Assembly: GCA_963756365.1 (NCBI GenBank) | Contig: CAVWNF010000002.1 | Coordinates: 1 to 23,348, forward strand | DNA: 23,348 nucleotides | Reading direction: 5' to 3' | Source of the DNA: WHTI01 sp963756365 | GTDB lineage: Bacteria > Actinomycetota > CADDZG01 > WHSQ01 | Shown here: piece by piece, positions 8,422 to 18,675 of the stretch | Layout: the number at the start of each line of letters is the position of its first letter | Numbering within the stretch: the first letter of the stretch is position 1 | Notes under the pieces: generated by a model | Database searches by the model: none | What the model was told of the DNA's origin: nothing | What the model saw: only the letters and a program-made list of their open reading frames with translations | Position numbers and translations under genes: made by a program

Positions 8422-9105
8422 ATGAGCAGCACAGCTGAAGCGGTAGAGAGGAACCAAGAGATGCAGCGTCCTATCAGTGTTCTGCTGGTCGACGACCACG
8501 AGGTGGTTCGTAAGGGCATCCGCTTGCTGGTCGAGACCTTCTTCGAGTTCGACGTCTACGAGGCAGGTTCTGCCCAAGAGGGCGTCGCGCTGGCTACTTC
8601 TGGAACCTATGACCTCATCTTCATGGACGCTCGCATGCCGGAGTTCGACGGCATCTGGGCGATCCGTCAGATCCGCCAGACCAACAAAGAACTCCCGATC
8701 CTCGTTCTGTCGACCTATGACACCGAGGACTACGTCGATGCCGCCCTTGAGGCAGGTGCGAACGGCTACGTCTTGAAGGAGTCGAGCACCGAGCAGCTGC
8801 GTGAAGCGGTCGATACCGCTCTGTCCGGTCGGGGTCTCTATCTTCACCCCACCGTCGCCCAGCGGGTATTCGTGCGCGGTCGCAGGTCGGAGAAGACCGA
8901 GGACACACTCAGTGCGAGGGAACTCGAGGTGCTGCAGCTTCTGAGTGAGGGCGCCACTAACGCGGAGATCGCTGCGCTTCTGTTCGTGAGCGAGAAGACC
9001 GTGAAGGCCCACCTCTCCAGCATCTTCCGCAAGATGTCGGTCACCAACCGCACGCAGGCCGCGTCTAAGGCGATCCGCGAGCACATCGTTCGCTCCAAGG
9101 ATTAA
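8422..9105 (+). CDS. NarL/FixJ-family response regulator
   Basis: This is a 227-residue DNA-binding transcription regulator, the presumed partner of the upstream kinase. The receiver domain has all phosphorylation landmarks: acidic pair D24-D25 in LLVDDHEVV, phosphoacceptor D69 in LIFMDARMP, the Ser/Thr switch S97-T98, and K119 in GYVLKESS. After a linker, a LuxR-type helix-turn-helix spans about residues 155-220, with LSARELEVLQLLSEGATNAE and VSEKTVKAHLSSIFRKM. ATG 8422 has AGGGGG seven bases upstream. Met14 (ATG 8461) is an alternative start that would trim a non-conserved N-terminus. The gene is intact, unlike most neighbours. Confidence 0.96.
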   Translation: MSSTAEAVERNQEMQRPISVLLVDDHEVVRKGIRLLVETFFEFDVYEAGSAQEGVALATSGTYDLIFMDARMPEFDGIWAIRQIRQTNKELPILVLSTYDTEDYVDAALEAGANGYVLKESSTEQLREAVDTALSGRGLYLHPTVAQRVFVRGRRSEKTEDTLSARELEVLQLLSEGATNAEIAALLFVSEKTVKAHLSSIFRKMSVTNRTQAASKAIREHIVRSKD

Positions 9106-9110
9106 CCGTG

Positions 9111-9136
9111 ACGACCGGGGGATCTCTCCCGGTCGT
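9111..9136 (+). terminator. Rho-independent-like terminator after the response regulator
   Basis: A perfect 9-bp inverted repeat, ACGACCGGG (9111-9119) and CCCGGTCGT (9128-9136), with an 8-base loop starts six bases after the stop codon. It is followed by TCCTCCC, not a true T-run, as is common in high-GC actinobacteria. Confidence 0.65.
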
Positions 9137-9152
9137 TCCTCCCGGGGGTCTG

Positions 9153-9218
9153 ACCGATAAGACCTTCGGTCCCTCCTCTACCAACTATCGGGGAGCTCCG
9201 GTTCGGACCGTGAGCCCC
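9153..9218 (+). promoter_or_regulatory. Second structured leader, upstream of the receiver gene
   Basis: Between the terminator and ATG 9304 there is no gene. The stretch contains ACCGATAAGACCT (9153-9165), sharing GATAAGACCT with the previous leader. It also has a small hairpin GACC-TTC-GGTC (9161-9171), a possible enclosing helix CCGATA (9154-9159) with TATCGG (9186-9191), and a strong stem-loop at 9190-9218. In that stem-loop GGGG pairs CCCC, CTC pairs GAG and CGGT pairs ACCG around loop TCGG. CCGATAA may instead be a -10 box like those upstream of the kinase and regulator genes. A good Shine-Dalgarno AGAGGAAAGG follows at 9288-9297. Confidence 0.4.
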
Positions 9219-9303
9219 GGTACTCACTACGAACGCCCGATGCCCAGCGGGCCCACGTTCTCTACCTTTGCTCTTGTGACCCATTACAGAGGAAAGGCAG
9301 TGG

Positions 9304-9687
9304 ATGCACTTGACCTTCGTTCTGGTCGATGCCCGTCCCTCCGCTCGAGCGGCTTTGAGAGAAGTCGTCGAGGAACAGTGGGGGTGGAGCGTGATCGGTG
9401 AGGCGAGTGATGGTTTCGAGGCTGTCGCCGTTGCCCGGCGAGCGAGCGCTGATGTGCTGCTCGTCGATGCTGCGGTTGAGGGACTCGATCTCAAGTCGCT
9501 CAATGAGCTCATCGATCCGACCGTCGGTCCTCTCGTCGTTGGGTTGCTGGATTTCCCTCATCAACACGCTGCCGCTAAAGGCGTTGCGGTGATGAAGGGA
9601 GCTCCACCGGAGCATGTTCGTAACGTGATCGTCGGAGCCCTTAGCTCCGCTGGAACGCACAGTAAGGATGAAGGGGGAAGCAGATGA
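9304..9687 (+). CDS. Stand-alone degenerate receiver (CheY-like) domain protein
   Basis: This is a 127-residue protein consisting only of a receiver-like fold. The start ATG 9304 follows Shine-Dalgarno AGAGGAAAGG. It begins MHLTFVLVDARPSARAALRE; the second acidic residue of the usual DD pair is Ala10. The phosphoacceptor equivalent D55 in DVLLVDAAVEG is kept, as is K98 in GVAVMKGAPP, but the conserved Thr/Ser switch position reads VVGLLDFP. Metal binding and switching are therefore probably altered. No DNA-binding or enzymatic output domain is present. Its TGA (9685-9687) overlaps the ATG of the HEAT-repeat gene, so the two are likely co-translated and may interact. It heads the glycan operon. 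Confidence 0.8.
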   Translation: MHLTFVLVDARPSARAALREVVEEQWGWSVIGEASDGFEAVAVARRASADVLLVDAAVEGLDLKSLNELIDPTVGPLVVGLLDFPHQHAAAKGVAVMKGAPPEHVRNVIVGALSSAGTHSKDEGGSR

Positions 9688-12617
9688 CGCCTCGGAGAGA
9701 GATCGGTTTTCTCCGTTCACTGCTGGGCCAGGAGGAAGACTCCGAAGAGACTCTCGAGAGTTCTGAGTCGTACGACAACTCGAGGTCGAGCGCCCGCCAG
9801 GAACTGTCAGACATCGCACAGGCGGACGACACCCGTCGGTTCGAGTCATCCGCAGAAGGATCCGGCACCGGTGCGATGGCGTCCCCCCCGCCGCCCCTCG
9901 CGCCTCCGTCCGTGACCCCGCCCGGCATGGTGGCAGGGGCCAAGGCTGAGGAAGCCATCGAAGAAGCTCATGTGATCACCGACGTCGAGCAGTCGCACCA
10001 GGACCTCCTCGACATCGAGCCCGAGGTTCCGCTTGGCATCATGGAGGACCACGAGGTCCCCGTGGAGGTCACGCGAGATCAACCTCGCGCCGGAGCACCC
10101 AGCTGCGCCTGCACCGCAGGTACCCCAGGTACCCGAGCCGGCTATGACGGCCAACGTGCCACCTGCTGGCCCGGATCCGGTGGTGACGGCGATCGCACAA
10201 CTCAAGTCACCGGCCGTCGATCGGCGACGGGATGCACTGCGGGCTCTTGCGAACATGGAGCTCGACAAGTCCGCGATCGCGGCCGTTGCTCGCGCGATGC
10301 AGGATCCAGAGCACGAGATCCGTTCACTGGCGTTTCGCGTTCTCGAACACGATCCGACCTCTGCACCGCAGGAGGCTATCGAGCAGTCGTCACTCGATTC
10401 AGACGCAGGCATTCGAGCTCGTTCTGTCGCTCTACTTGGACGTTCTGGCCGGGCTTCGGCTCTCGCCGTCCTCGTCGGCCGCATCGACGGCGAGGAAGAC
10501 GACGCCGTTATCGGTGCCGCTCTCGGTGGGGCAGCACGCCTCCTTGAGACGATCGAGGCGTCCCGGCTTGCCGAGCACACGGCCGAGGGCTTGGCCCGCT
10601 CGATCGCCGGCTTGTCCGGCGACGTGCGGGCCCGCTACCGCCGCGAGGTTGGGATGATCGCCGCTGCTCTCCCCGAGCCCTGGATCGTCGCCGGTGTCAC
10701 ATCCAAAGACGACAGGCTGAGGCTTGGCATGGCAGTGCTTGCCCACGAGGGCAAGGGACCTGCAGCAACGGTGGCGCTCTCGACCCGCACCAACGACGCA
10801 TCGGCGGAGATCCGCGACATGGCCCTCGAGGTCCAAGGCCCCGAGATCGTCACTGAATCAGCGGCGTCCGCCCCGGTGCGCGCTATCTCCGATGCGGAAG
10901 AGAGCAACGGGTTCGATAGCGAACTCGAAGGAGTCACCATCCCCGTTCTGATGAACGCTCTCAAGGATCCGCAGCCGGCGGTCAGGGAGCGCGCTGAGAC
11001 CGCTCTCAGAGCGATCAAGTCGACGCGGATCGCTACGTGGTTGGTTCCCAAGATCAACTCTTCGGAGCCGGCCGAGACGGCCTACCTCGCCGACGTCGCA
11101 CTCCGCCTCGGGATCGTCGAAGCCATCCCCGCGCTCGTCGATCACGTCCTAGAGATGGGCCCTGGTCGCGACCGCGACCAACTGAGCGCCGCTCTTCGTG
11201 GCTTCTCTGGGATCGATGAACTCTTGGCCGGGTGGCAGAGCGAACCCGATGCGGAGCGCCGCATCGCAGCGATCAGACTCATGGGACTCATCAAGGGCAG
11301 CTCGGGCATCGATGCCGGGCTCAAGGACCCGAGCGCAACGGTTCGACTCGCCTCGATCGAGGCTGCCGCACAGGGCCCGATGGACGAGGCCCTGTCGAGC
11401 GCTCTCCTTGCCACGATCTCTTCGGACAGCTCCGCCGGGGTCCGTCTCTCCGCCGCCCGAGCCTTCTTGGGTTCCAGCAGCGAGGAACGGACGAAGGCGG
11501 CAGAACTCGCGCTTAGAGATCCCGATGTCGAGCTTCGTCGCACCGGTGTGGAACTGCTTTCGGGTGTTTCGGGCGGCGAGACATCACTGCTCGTCAAGGC
11601 ACTCCAGGACACTGACATAGAGATCTCTGGACGTGCGGCGTCGATCCTCAGCCAGGCCCCCGGGCCCGAGGCTCTGGCCACCCTGTGGAATGCACTGCGT
11701 GCCTCTTCCCCAGAGGTGCGGGCAAACATCATCGAAGCACTGCTCGGGTTCGGACCGGACGTTCTTGGCCGCTTGGCTCGCCAGGCTTACGAGTCTGGTG
11801 ACCCGCAGGAGCGTGCTCTCGGACTGGCGATGCTCGTTCGCCTCGGCAATGGTGGCGGTCACGATCTATTGATCGACTCTCTGTCCGACCCTGCAACGGA
11901 GGTGCGCGCGGAGGCACTCAAGGCGATGGTCGGCCGTGCGCAGGCGATGGACGTCGATGCGGTTGGAGCTCGGGTGCGAGACCCGCATTCGGACGTGCGT
12001 GCACTGGCGGTTTCTGCGCTGGCGTCGCTCGACGACGATCGAACCCTTCCTTACCTGCTCGACGCGTCGCACGATCCGGTCCAAGAGGTGCGGGAGGCAG
12101 GACGTGAAGCGATCCTGGCTCGCAGTTCCGCCTCGGTGGCCCACATGCTCATCGATGCGCTCGGCACCCCGAACCTCCGTAGAACCGCATCTGACCTGCT
12201 GGTCAAGATGGGTCCGGTAGCTACCGACGTACTCGTTGCATCCTTGGCGGGGGCATCGGACGACTTCTCGCAGGATCGTCGGAGACACGCTGGCCCAGGC
12301 CGGCGCAGCCCCGGCGTTGATCGTGGAGCTCACCGATCGCTCGGCGGATCGCCGTCGTCTGGCGATCCAGGCCCTGGGTGCGATGCGTTCCAGCGAGGCC
12401 GTTGATGCACTTGATCGCTCGTCTGGAGGACCCCGATGGGATCGTCCGCGTCAAGGCGGCCGAGGTTCTCGGAGACATGGGTGACGTGCGAGCGGTTGAG
12501 CCTCTCAAGCGGATCTTCGTTGCAGACCCAGACATGGATGTAGTGGCAGCGACGGAGAAGTCGCTTCGGAAATTGACCGGTCCGCCCAAGAGTGGCACGA
12601 CGGAAGCTAGGAGCTGA
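9684..12617 (+). CDS. Large HEAT-repeat (PBS-lyase-type) scaffold protein
   Basis: About 978 residues when three frames are joined (shifts near 10078, 12270 and 12410). The first ~170 residues are acidic, Ser/Glu- and Pro-rich and probably disordered (MTPRREIGFLRSLLGQEED, then SPPPPLAPPSVTPPG). From about 10170 onward come many ~30-residue alpha-helical repeats of the HEAT/PBS-lyase type: LKSPAVDRRRDALRALANM, MQDPEHEIRSLAFRVLE, LKDPQPAVRERAETALRAI, LSDPATEVRAEALKAMVG, VRDPHSDVRALAVSALASL and LEDPDGIVRVKAAEVLGDMG. DP followed by VR is the recurring signature. There is no signal peptide, membrane span or catalytic motif. HEAT solenoids usually bind proteins. The gene overlaps the receiver gene and sits two bases before the PelF-like gene, suggesting a regulatory or assembly role in glycan synthesis. 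Confidence 0.88.
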
Positions 12618-12619
12618 CG

Positions 12620-14924
12620 ATGGCGGACATCGGACAGGTACAGATGCAGCAGCCCGTTGAGGGTGAGAGTTCGGGTCCTTCGGACCTGCACGTCGTGCTG
12701 ACCACCGAGGGCACGTACCCCCACTTCCGTGGTGGGGTGAGCACCTGGTGCGAGGCGATGATGCGCGGGATGCCCGAGACTGACTTCACGGTCTGGGCAC
12801 TGATGATGAACCCGTTCATCTCGTCCCAGTACGTGTTGCCCCGCAACGTTAAGCGGTTCATCGGTCTCCCTCTGTGGGGTACCGAGGAGCCCGTCGAGTA
12901 CACCTCCGAGGTCCCGGCGGCGAAGGTCATCTATCTCTCGCGGCGCACCCGTGAGGGTCAGGCCAAGGAAGGGCTTCGTGCCCCTCCTCAAGCAGCTCCT
13001 GGTCGAGATCGGCTCGCCGGACTTCGACCCCGGCCACTTCGGTCAGTTGCTCTACCAGATGCACCTCTACTTCCGCGACAACGATTACCGCGCCACGTTC
13101 CGGTCACGTGCGACGTGGGACACGATCACCGAGGTGTTCCTCAACGCGAGCACCGGTGCGCACGTCTCGAACGACGACGCCGCGACCGCGGATGCCGCCG
13201 GCGAGGAGATCGTCGAGGACACGAACCCCGAGCGGGGTCCGAGCCGTGCCGAGGCACGCGAGATGTTCCGTCAGCTCCGCACCCCGGACGAGGTCCAGCC
13301 GCCGAGCAACGGCAACGGTGAGCACCTTCCGTCCCTGAACGACGCGACCGAGGGTCTGCGATGGCTCTACCGCCTGATGATGCCGCTGAACGTGCCGATC
13401 CCGGATGCCGACGTCGTGCACTCATCGGCCGCAGGTTTCTGCTCCATCCCCGGGATCCTCGCCAAGATCGAGAAAGGCACGCCGTTCCTCCTTACCGAGC
13501 ACGGTGTGTACATGCGCGAGCAGTACCTGGCCATGGCTCGGTATGGCTTCCCCTACTACCTGAAGAAGTTCCTGGTTCAGATGATCGCTGCGATCTCTCG
13601 GACCGCGTTCGACTACGCGGACCAGATCAGCCCTGTGTGCGAGTTCAACGCACGGTGGGAACTCCGCAATGGCGCGGAGCGCGAGCGGATCCGCGTCATC
13701 TACAACGGCGTCGACCCGGTCTCGTTCAGCCCTCGTCGGGTGTCCCGACCGTCGGCTCCGACCGTCGTATCGATCGCAAGGATCGACCCGCTGAAGGATC
13801 TCGAGACGTTCCTAAGGGTCGCCGAGGTCGTTCGTCAGCGGGTGCCGAACGTTCAGTTCCTCCACTACGGCCCAGTGGCCGATCGCGAGTACGACGCGAA
13901 GGTGAAGGAACTCCACAAGAGTCTGAACCTGGCCAACACGGTCAAGTTCATGGGCACTACCGACAACCCCGCCGAGGCCTACAACCAGGGTGACGTGATC
14001 CTCCTCACCAGCATCTCGGAGGCCTTCCCGTACTCGGTCGTCGAGGCACTCATGTGCGGCAAGCCGGTGGTCTCCACCGATGTCGGTGGCGTGCGCGAGG
14101 CGCTCGAAGGTGTTGGGCTCCTTGCTCGACCGAAGGACATCGAAGGGCTCGCCGATGCCGTGCTGCGCTTGCTCAACCTCGATGAAGGGGCCAGGCAGGA
14201 ACTCGAAACGGCATGCCGCGACCGCGCTCTCAACAGGTTCACGATCGACGCCGCCCTTCAGGGCTACCGTCGGACCTACGTGACCCTCGCCGAGGCCTAC
14301 CGACGTGAGCGGGCCGCCGGTCGTATCCCAGAGCCACAGCCGGTGCTTCAGCCGCAACTGACCGTGGTCCCGGATGAGCCCGTGGTTGTCGCCCAGGCTC
14401 CGACCGTGGACGAACAGCAGGACGTGATCATCGTCGATCAGGGCCTTACCGCCCCGCCGGAGCAGATCGCCGAGGAGATCGAACGTCAGCGGATGATGCC
14501 TCCGCAAGAGATCGAGGTGGTTCCCGGTACTCCGTCAGGCGGTTACGTGCCCGACGCGGATGCAGGGATCCTCGAGCCGGATGCACCGGTGATCGAACCC
14601 GAGCAGGAGTTCGAGATCCGCGAGATGCAGCCGGCCGTAGGCCCCTCGCTCGCCTCGGACGACCCGAGAGAGCGTCTGGCCGCCTTCGAGGAGGCCTACC
14701 GGGTCGGTGGAGCGGAACTGTCGAGCGCGGTGAGGGTTCTCCTCAACGATCCCGACGCCGAGCTGCGACGGAGAGCGATCTCGCCTTCGGTCACGGCCGA
14801 AGCGCTCCCTCGTACCGAGGCGATCCATCTTCTCTCACAGGTTCTGAGTTCTGACCCTGACCCAACGGTCCGGAGTGCGGCCGCCGCCGCCCTGGCCACG
14901 GTCCTGGCACGAGAGGAGTCGTAG
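12620..14924 (+). CDS. pelF: PelF-like GT4 glycosyltransferase with C-terminal HEAT-like extension
   Basis: PelF is the cytoplasmic GT4 enzyme that polymerises Pel polysaccharide from a UDP-sugar. The N-terminus has the PelF signature VVLTTEGTYPHFRGGVSTWC. After one shift near 12960 come PDADVVHSSAAGF, FLLTEHGVYMREQYL, YADQISPVCEFNARWE, RIRVIYNGVDPVSF and SIARIDPLKDLETFLRVAEV. The GT4 E-x7-E motif lies in SEAFPYSVVEALMCGKPVV (about residues 467 and 475), followed by STDVGGVREAL. A poorly conserved insert spans roughly 13150-13350. Beyond the usual ~500 residues lies a ~230-residue tail: a Pro/Glu/Val-rich linker and then two HEAT-like repeats (LLNDPDAELRRRAI, LSSDPDPTVRSAAAAAL). Total length is about 768. 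It starts two bases after the HEAT gene and abuts the PelG-like gene. Confidence 0.87.
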
Positions 14925-16536
14925 ATGGCGATCAGGAACCCTAGCCTCGAGGAGCTCACGGATGAGCTCTCGAGGAACGCAGGGTGGCTGGAGAGTCCTT
15001 TCGAGGCCGCCGCTCACCTAGAGAGCCTCGGGATCAACGACGACGTTGCCCGGGAGCACTACGGGCAGCCGGACGTGTTCGCTCTCGCTCTCCTGGTGGC
15101 TCAGCGCCAGCGCGGCGTCGATGTTGCGCAGGAAGCCGCGTGGGAAGAGGAGCGCCGGCGTCAGAAGGAAGAGCTCGACAAGTGGGAGCCTCCGGGCCTG
15201 TGGTCCGCGATCCCGCGGTTCTTCTTCCGAGGCGTCGCCTTCGGCCTTCCGATGGCGATCATGATCTTCTCGATCTTGCTTCTGCTGTACTCGCTGTGGG
15301 CCTACTACTACTTCTCCACCGCTCGAGCTACGGCTATCGGTGTGGGCACTGCGCTCAGCTACCTGCTGGCCGGTGGGTTCACCCAGGCGATCGGTAGACG
15401 AGGCTTGATGTATCTGCGGCAGGGCATGTTCCTCTTGTGCATGAAGGTTGCCTTCTTCTTCGTGGCAGCCGGTGTGCTGATGACGGCCCTGGTCGGGATC
15501 ATCCTGTACTTCTTCTTCTCAGCCTTCCCGGTCGTGTCGGGGATCGAGAAGGACCTCGCGGTCGTCTATTACTTCACGCTGTCGATCCTGTGGTTGTCGC
15601 TGTCGACGCTCTACATGCTCCAGAAGGAGATGCTGTTCTCGATCGCGATCGCGGTCGGTATCGGCGTCGTCTACATCTTCCGGGAGTGGTTCGGCTGGGA
15701 CATCGTCCTGGCGCACCAGATCGGGATCCTCTCGGCGTCGGCATTCGCACTGATCGCGTCGGTGATCATCCTCGCCTTCCAGCACAACCGCTCGAAGGAT
15801 CCGAGGTTGCCGATCTCGACCAGGCTGCCGCGGTTCACGCTGCTGCTGTCCTCGGTCGCGCCTTACTTCCTGTTCGGGCTCCTGTACTTCGTGCTCATCT
15901 TCGGAGACCGGATCATCGCCTGGACCGGTCGCACCGACTTCCGCCAGACGTTCATCTGGTTCCAGACCGATTACGAGGTCGGGATCAACTGGGCGCTGCT
16001 CGGGTTGCTGCCGGCACTTGGCGCACTCGAGTACATCATCTACAGGTTCTCGGGCTTCGTTAAGCCGCAGCAGCTGCAGTACACGGTGAGCGAGGCCAAG
16101 GACTTCCGCTCTTGGTTCTTCGCGTTCTATCGCCGCAGCATGGTGCTCTACTTCGTGATGTCGATCATCGGAGCCATCGGCGCCTACTTCTTCGTGAAGT
16201 GGCTGGTGCAGTACATCCCCGAGATCGCCATCTTGCTGAACGACGTCAGCGTGTTCGTGTTCATCTTCGGATCGATCGGATACTCGCTGTCGGCGTTCTC
16301 GCTGCTGAACGTGTCGTCTGTTCTTCTGGCTGTCTCGACCGAGGCTGGCGATCCTGGCCGTTATTCCGGCTCTGATCGTCGACTTCCTCGTAGGCTTCAT
16401 CCTGAGCCGTTTGGTCGTGTACTACTGGGCGGTTATCGGGTTCGCACTGGGTGGGATCGTGTTCGCGGTCGTGAGTCTGGTGCTTGCTTTGCGGGTGCTG
16501 ACGAATCTCGACTACTACTACTACTCCTCGGTGTAG
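14925..16536 (+). CDS. pelG: PelG-like polytopic membrane protein
   Basis: ATG 14925 directly follows the TAG of pelF. The first ~95 residues are cytosolic, with LESLGINDDVAREHYGQPDV and a charged helix EEERRRQKEELDKWE, and are extra relative to canonical PelG. About a dozen hydrophobic spans follow. PelG is the membrane partner of PelF and is thought to form the translocation path for the polymer. Supporting PelG identity are the position after pelF, the acidic FGDRIIAW region followed by WFQTDYEVGINW near 15900-15990, and an end reading LRVLTNLDYYYYSSV, similar to the aromatic PelG C-terminus. A shift near 16325 displaces the end, so the stop is TAG 16534-16536. Length is about 537 against ~460 for PelG. 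Identity is less certain than for PelF. Confidence 0.65.
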
Positions 16537-18675
16537 GTGACGACTATGAATTCGATCGAGATCTTCAAGACGTTCTTCGGGTTCGGGGTTGCATTCATCC
16601 TGCTTCCTTGGCTGATCCTGCCGACCCCGAAGACCGCCACGGAACACGCTCGACGTGATCGTCATCAACTTCATCAGATGGCTGGCGATCGTGATCGTGG
16701 TGACTCAGGTGCTTGCTGCTCTGCGGCTCTACGAGACGCTGACGCTCGTGATCCTCGCTCTCATCGCGGTGTACTTCTTCAAGCTTCGGCCCTCGGGAGT
16801 CGATCGCAACTGGTTCTCGGACTTCGGTGATCGCATCTCGGTACGAGCTCGCCGGGATCGGCGACAAGTACGAACGTGGAGAGGCTCAGGTTGCGGTACG
16901 CAGCCGTCGGAGCGCGCGGACGCGATGAGTCTACGAACGGCAAGGTCGAGAAGAAGTCGGAGAGTGCTTCGAGTCTGCTGTTCATGCTCGTTCCTCGTCG
17001 TCCCGTTCGTCATCGTTCTGGCGATCACTTACTACCTGCGTGTCAAGACTCCGGCGGCTCACGTGTCGCTGAGCCCGTCGGACAGCTACACGTTCATGAC
17101 GTGGACGAAGTTGCTCGAGACCAACCAGCTGTTCCCGGACGGGATCTACCCCGCTGGAGTCTCTGCGTTGCTCGCCCTGTGGCACAAGTTCAGCCTGGGC
17201 CTCGATGTCGCAGACCTGATCCGGTTCGGTGGACCGCTGATGACGACCCTGATCCCGGTGGGTGCCATGTACGCGGTCCTCCGCATCACCAAGAACGCCG
17301 GTGCAGCCGTCTTCGCAGCCTCGATCTTCGGGATCTTCGGTGCTCGTCTCGAGTTCGTCGTTCCGTTCTCCCGGGAGTCGGCACCGTTGCCGCAGGAGTT
17401 CAGTCTCGCGGTCGGATTGCTGACGCTAGCCTTCGTCGGCCATGGCTGTGACGACCCGTGAGAAGGGCCATCTGTGGACGGTGGTGCCGGGAGCGTCGCG
17501 ATGGCGATGATCCACCCGCTGCCGCTGTTCGTGTTCCTCGCCATGGCAGGGGTGTCTGGCGGTCACTACGGGAGTCTTCGCGAAGGATGGCCTCGTGTCC
17601 GCCGCCAAGGTGATCGGCGTGGTGATCCTCGGAGCGCTGATCGGACACCTCTATATCCCGATCGGCCTTCTCGTTCGGGAAGGACCTGTACGCAGGTATC
17701 CGAGACCTGCTGCCGTTCATCGGGAGCGGCGTGACCGCCAACGAAGCCCCGGACCTCGCCAGCGTGACGAAGTACGTGGGCCAGAACGCGATCTCGATCG
17801 GCTCGCTTGATCGGCGCCGGGTTCGGTTTCTTCGGCGGTTTCGTGATGCTCGCAACCAAGCGGCGAGCTACTGGAGCGGCAACGATCGGCTTGTCGGCGG
17901 TTGCGGTCCTGATGTTCATCCTGTTCGACACGAGTGTGCTCGGCCTGGACGCGTTCTACGCACTCCGTCTGGCCTGGATCGTGGGACCCTCGCTGGCCCT
18001 CGGTTACGGCGTGGGCTTGGCCGGCATCCTGGCGGTCGTTCCCATGCGACTTGGTCTCGTGAGGGTCGGCCGTGTCGATGGTGGTCGCGGTGCTCGCATC
18101 CTGATCTTCGCGGCGATGTTCCCGATCACCGCGAAGAACGACGACCGGACCGCCGACCGACTACGAGGCGATCTCCGCTCAGACCCGGGAGATCTCCAGA
18201 ACGAACGAGAACTTCACGTACACGGTGGTCGGTATCCCCGAGCAGCGGCAGCGGATCCTCGGTGACGGGTTCTTCGTCGAGCTGTGGGTGTTCGCACGGG
18301 ACGCTCGCGTGCAGGAAGCCATGCGCCCCGGGTACGAGTTGCCGATCGCGACCGAGGACGTCTACATCACGGTCGAGAAGGATGCCTTCCCGGCCCTGAT
18401 CCTCGAACCGACCAACCCGACCAACGAGTACTACCGCAACGAGGTCAAGCGTGGTCGCATCATGGCGATCGTGTACGAGTGGTGCGAGACGTATCGCCGC
18501 TATCACGACGACATGTCCGATCTACTACGACGACGAGAACGTGCGCATCTACCACATCGAACGGACCGCGGACTTCCGTCTTGCGGACGAATCGAGCCAG
18601 TTCAAGCGCTACGACTACGAGCGTGGCGAGCTGTTCAACTCGGGTCCGACGATCGAAGAGGTGCTGGGCCGATGA
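16537..18675 (+). CDS. Large polytopic membrane protein, possibly GT-C-like, heavily frame-broken
   Basis: Unrecognised. GTG 16537 abuts the preceding TAG. Membrane and soluble segments alternate through all frames to TGA 18673-18675, about 713 residues if one gene; 16537-16930 might be a separate small gene. Visible spans include FGFGVAFILLPWLILP, INFIRWLAIVIVVTQVLAAL and LVVPFVIVLAITYYL. Next comes a loop with SPSDSYTFMTWTKLLETNQL and FPDGIYPAGVSALLAL, then many further spans (VIGVVILGALIGHLYIP, GLSAVAVLMFILFD). The end is a soluble ~170-residue domain (WVFARDARVQEAMRPGYELP, YEWCETYRRYHDDM, YYDDENVRIYHIER). An acidic residue in the first long loop followed by many helices and a soluble C-terminal domain recalls GT-C enzymes, but I see no diagnostic motif. 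About eight frame changes occur. Confidence 0.55.

Noticed and set aside
8131..9084. Long open frame of 317 codons on the minus strand opposite the response regulator gene
   Set aside because: It is the antisense shadow of an intact NarL-type regulator in GC-rich DNA, with low-complexity composition and no recognisable family.
9684..12617. HEAT protein as a phycobilin lyase
   Set aside because: Only the repeat type is shared with PBS lyases; there is no phycobilisome gene nearby, so a generic solenoid scaffold is the safer call.
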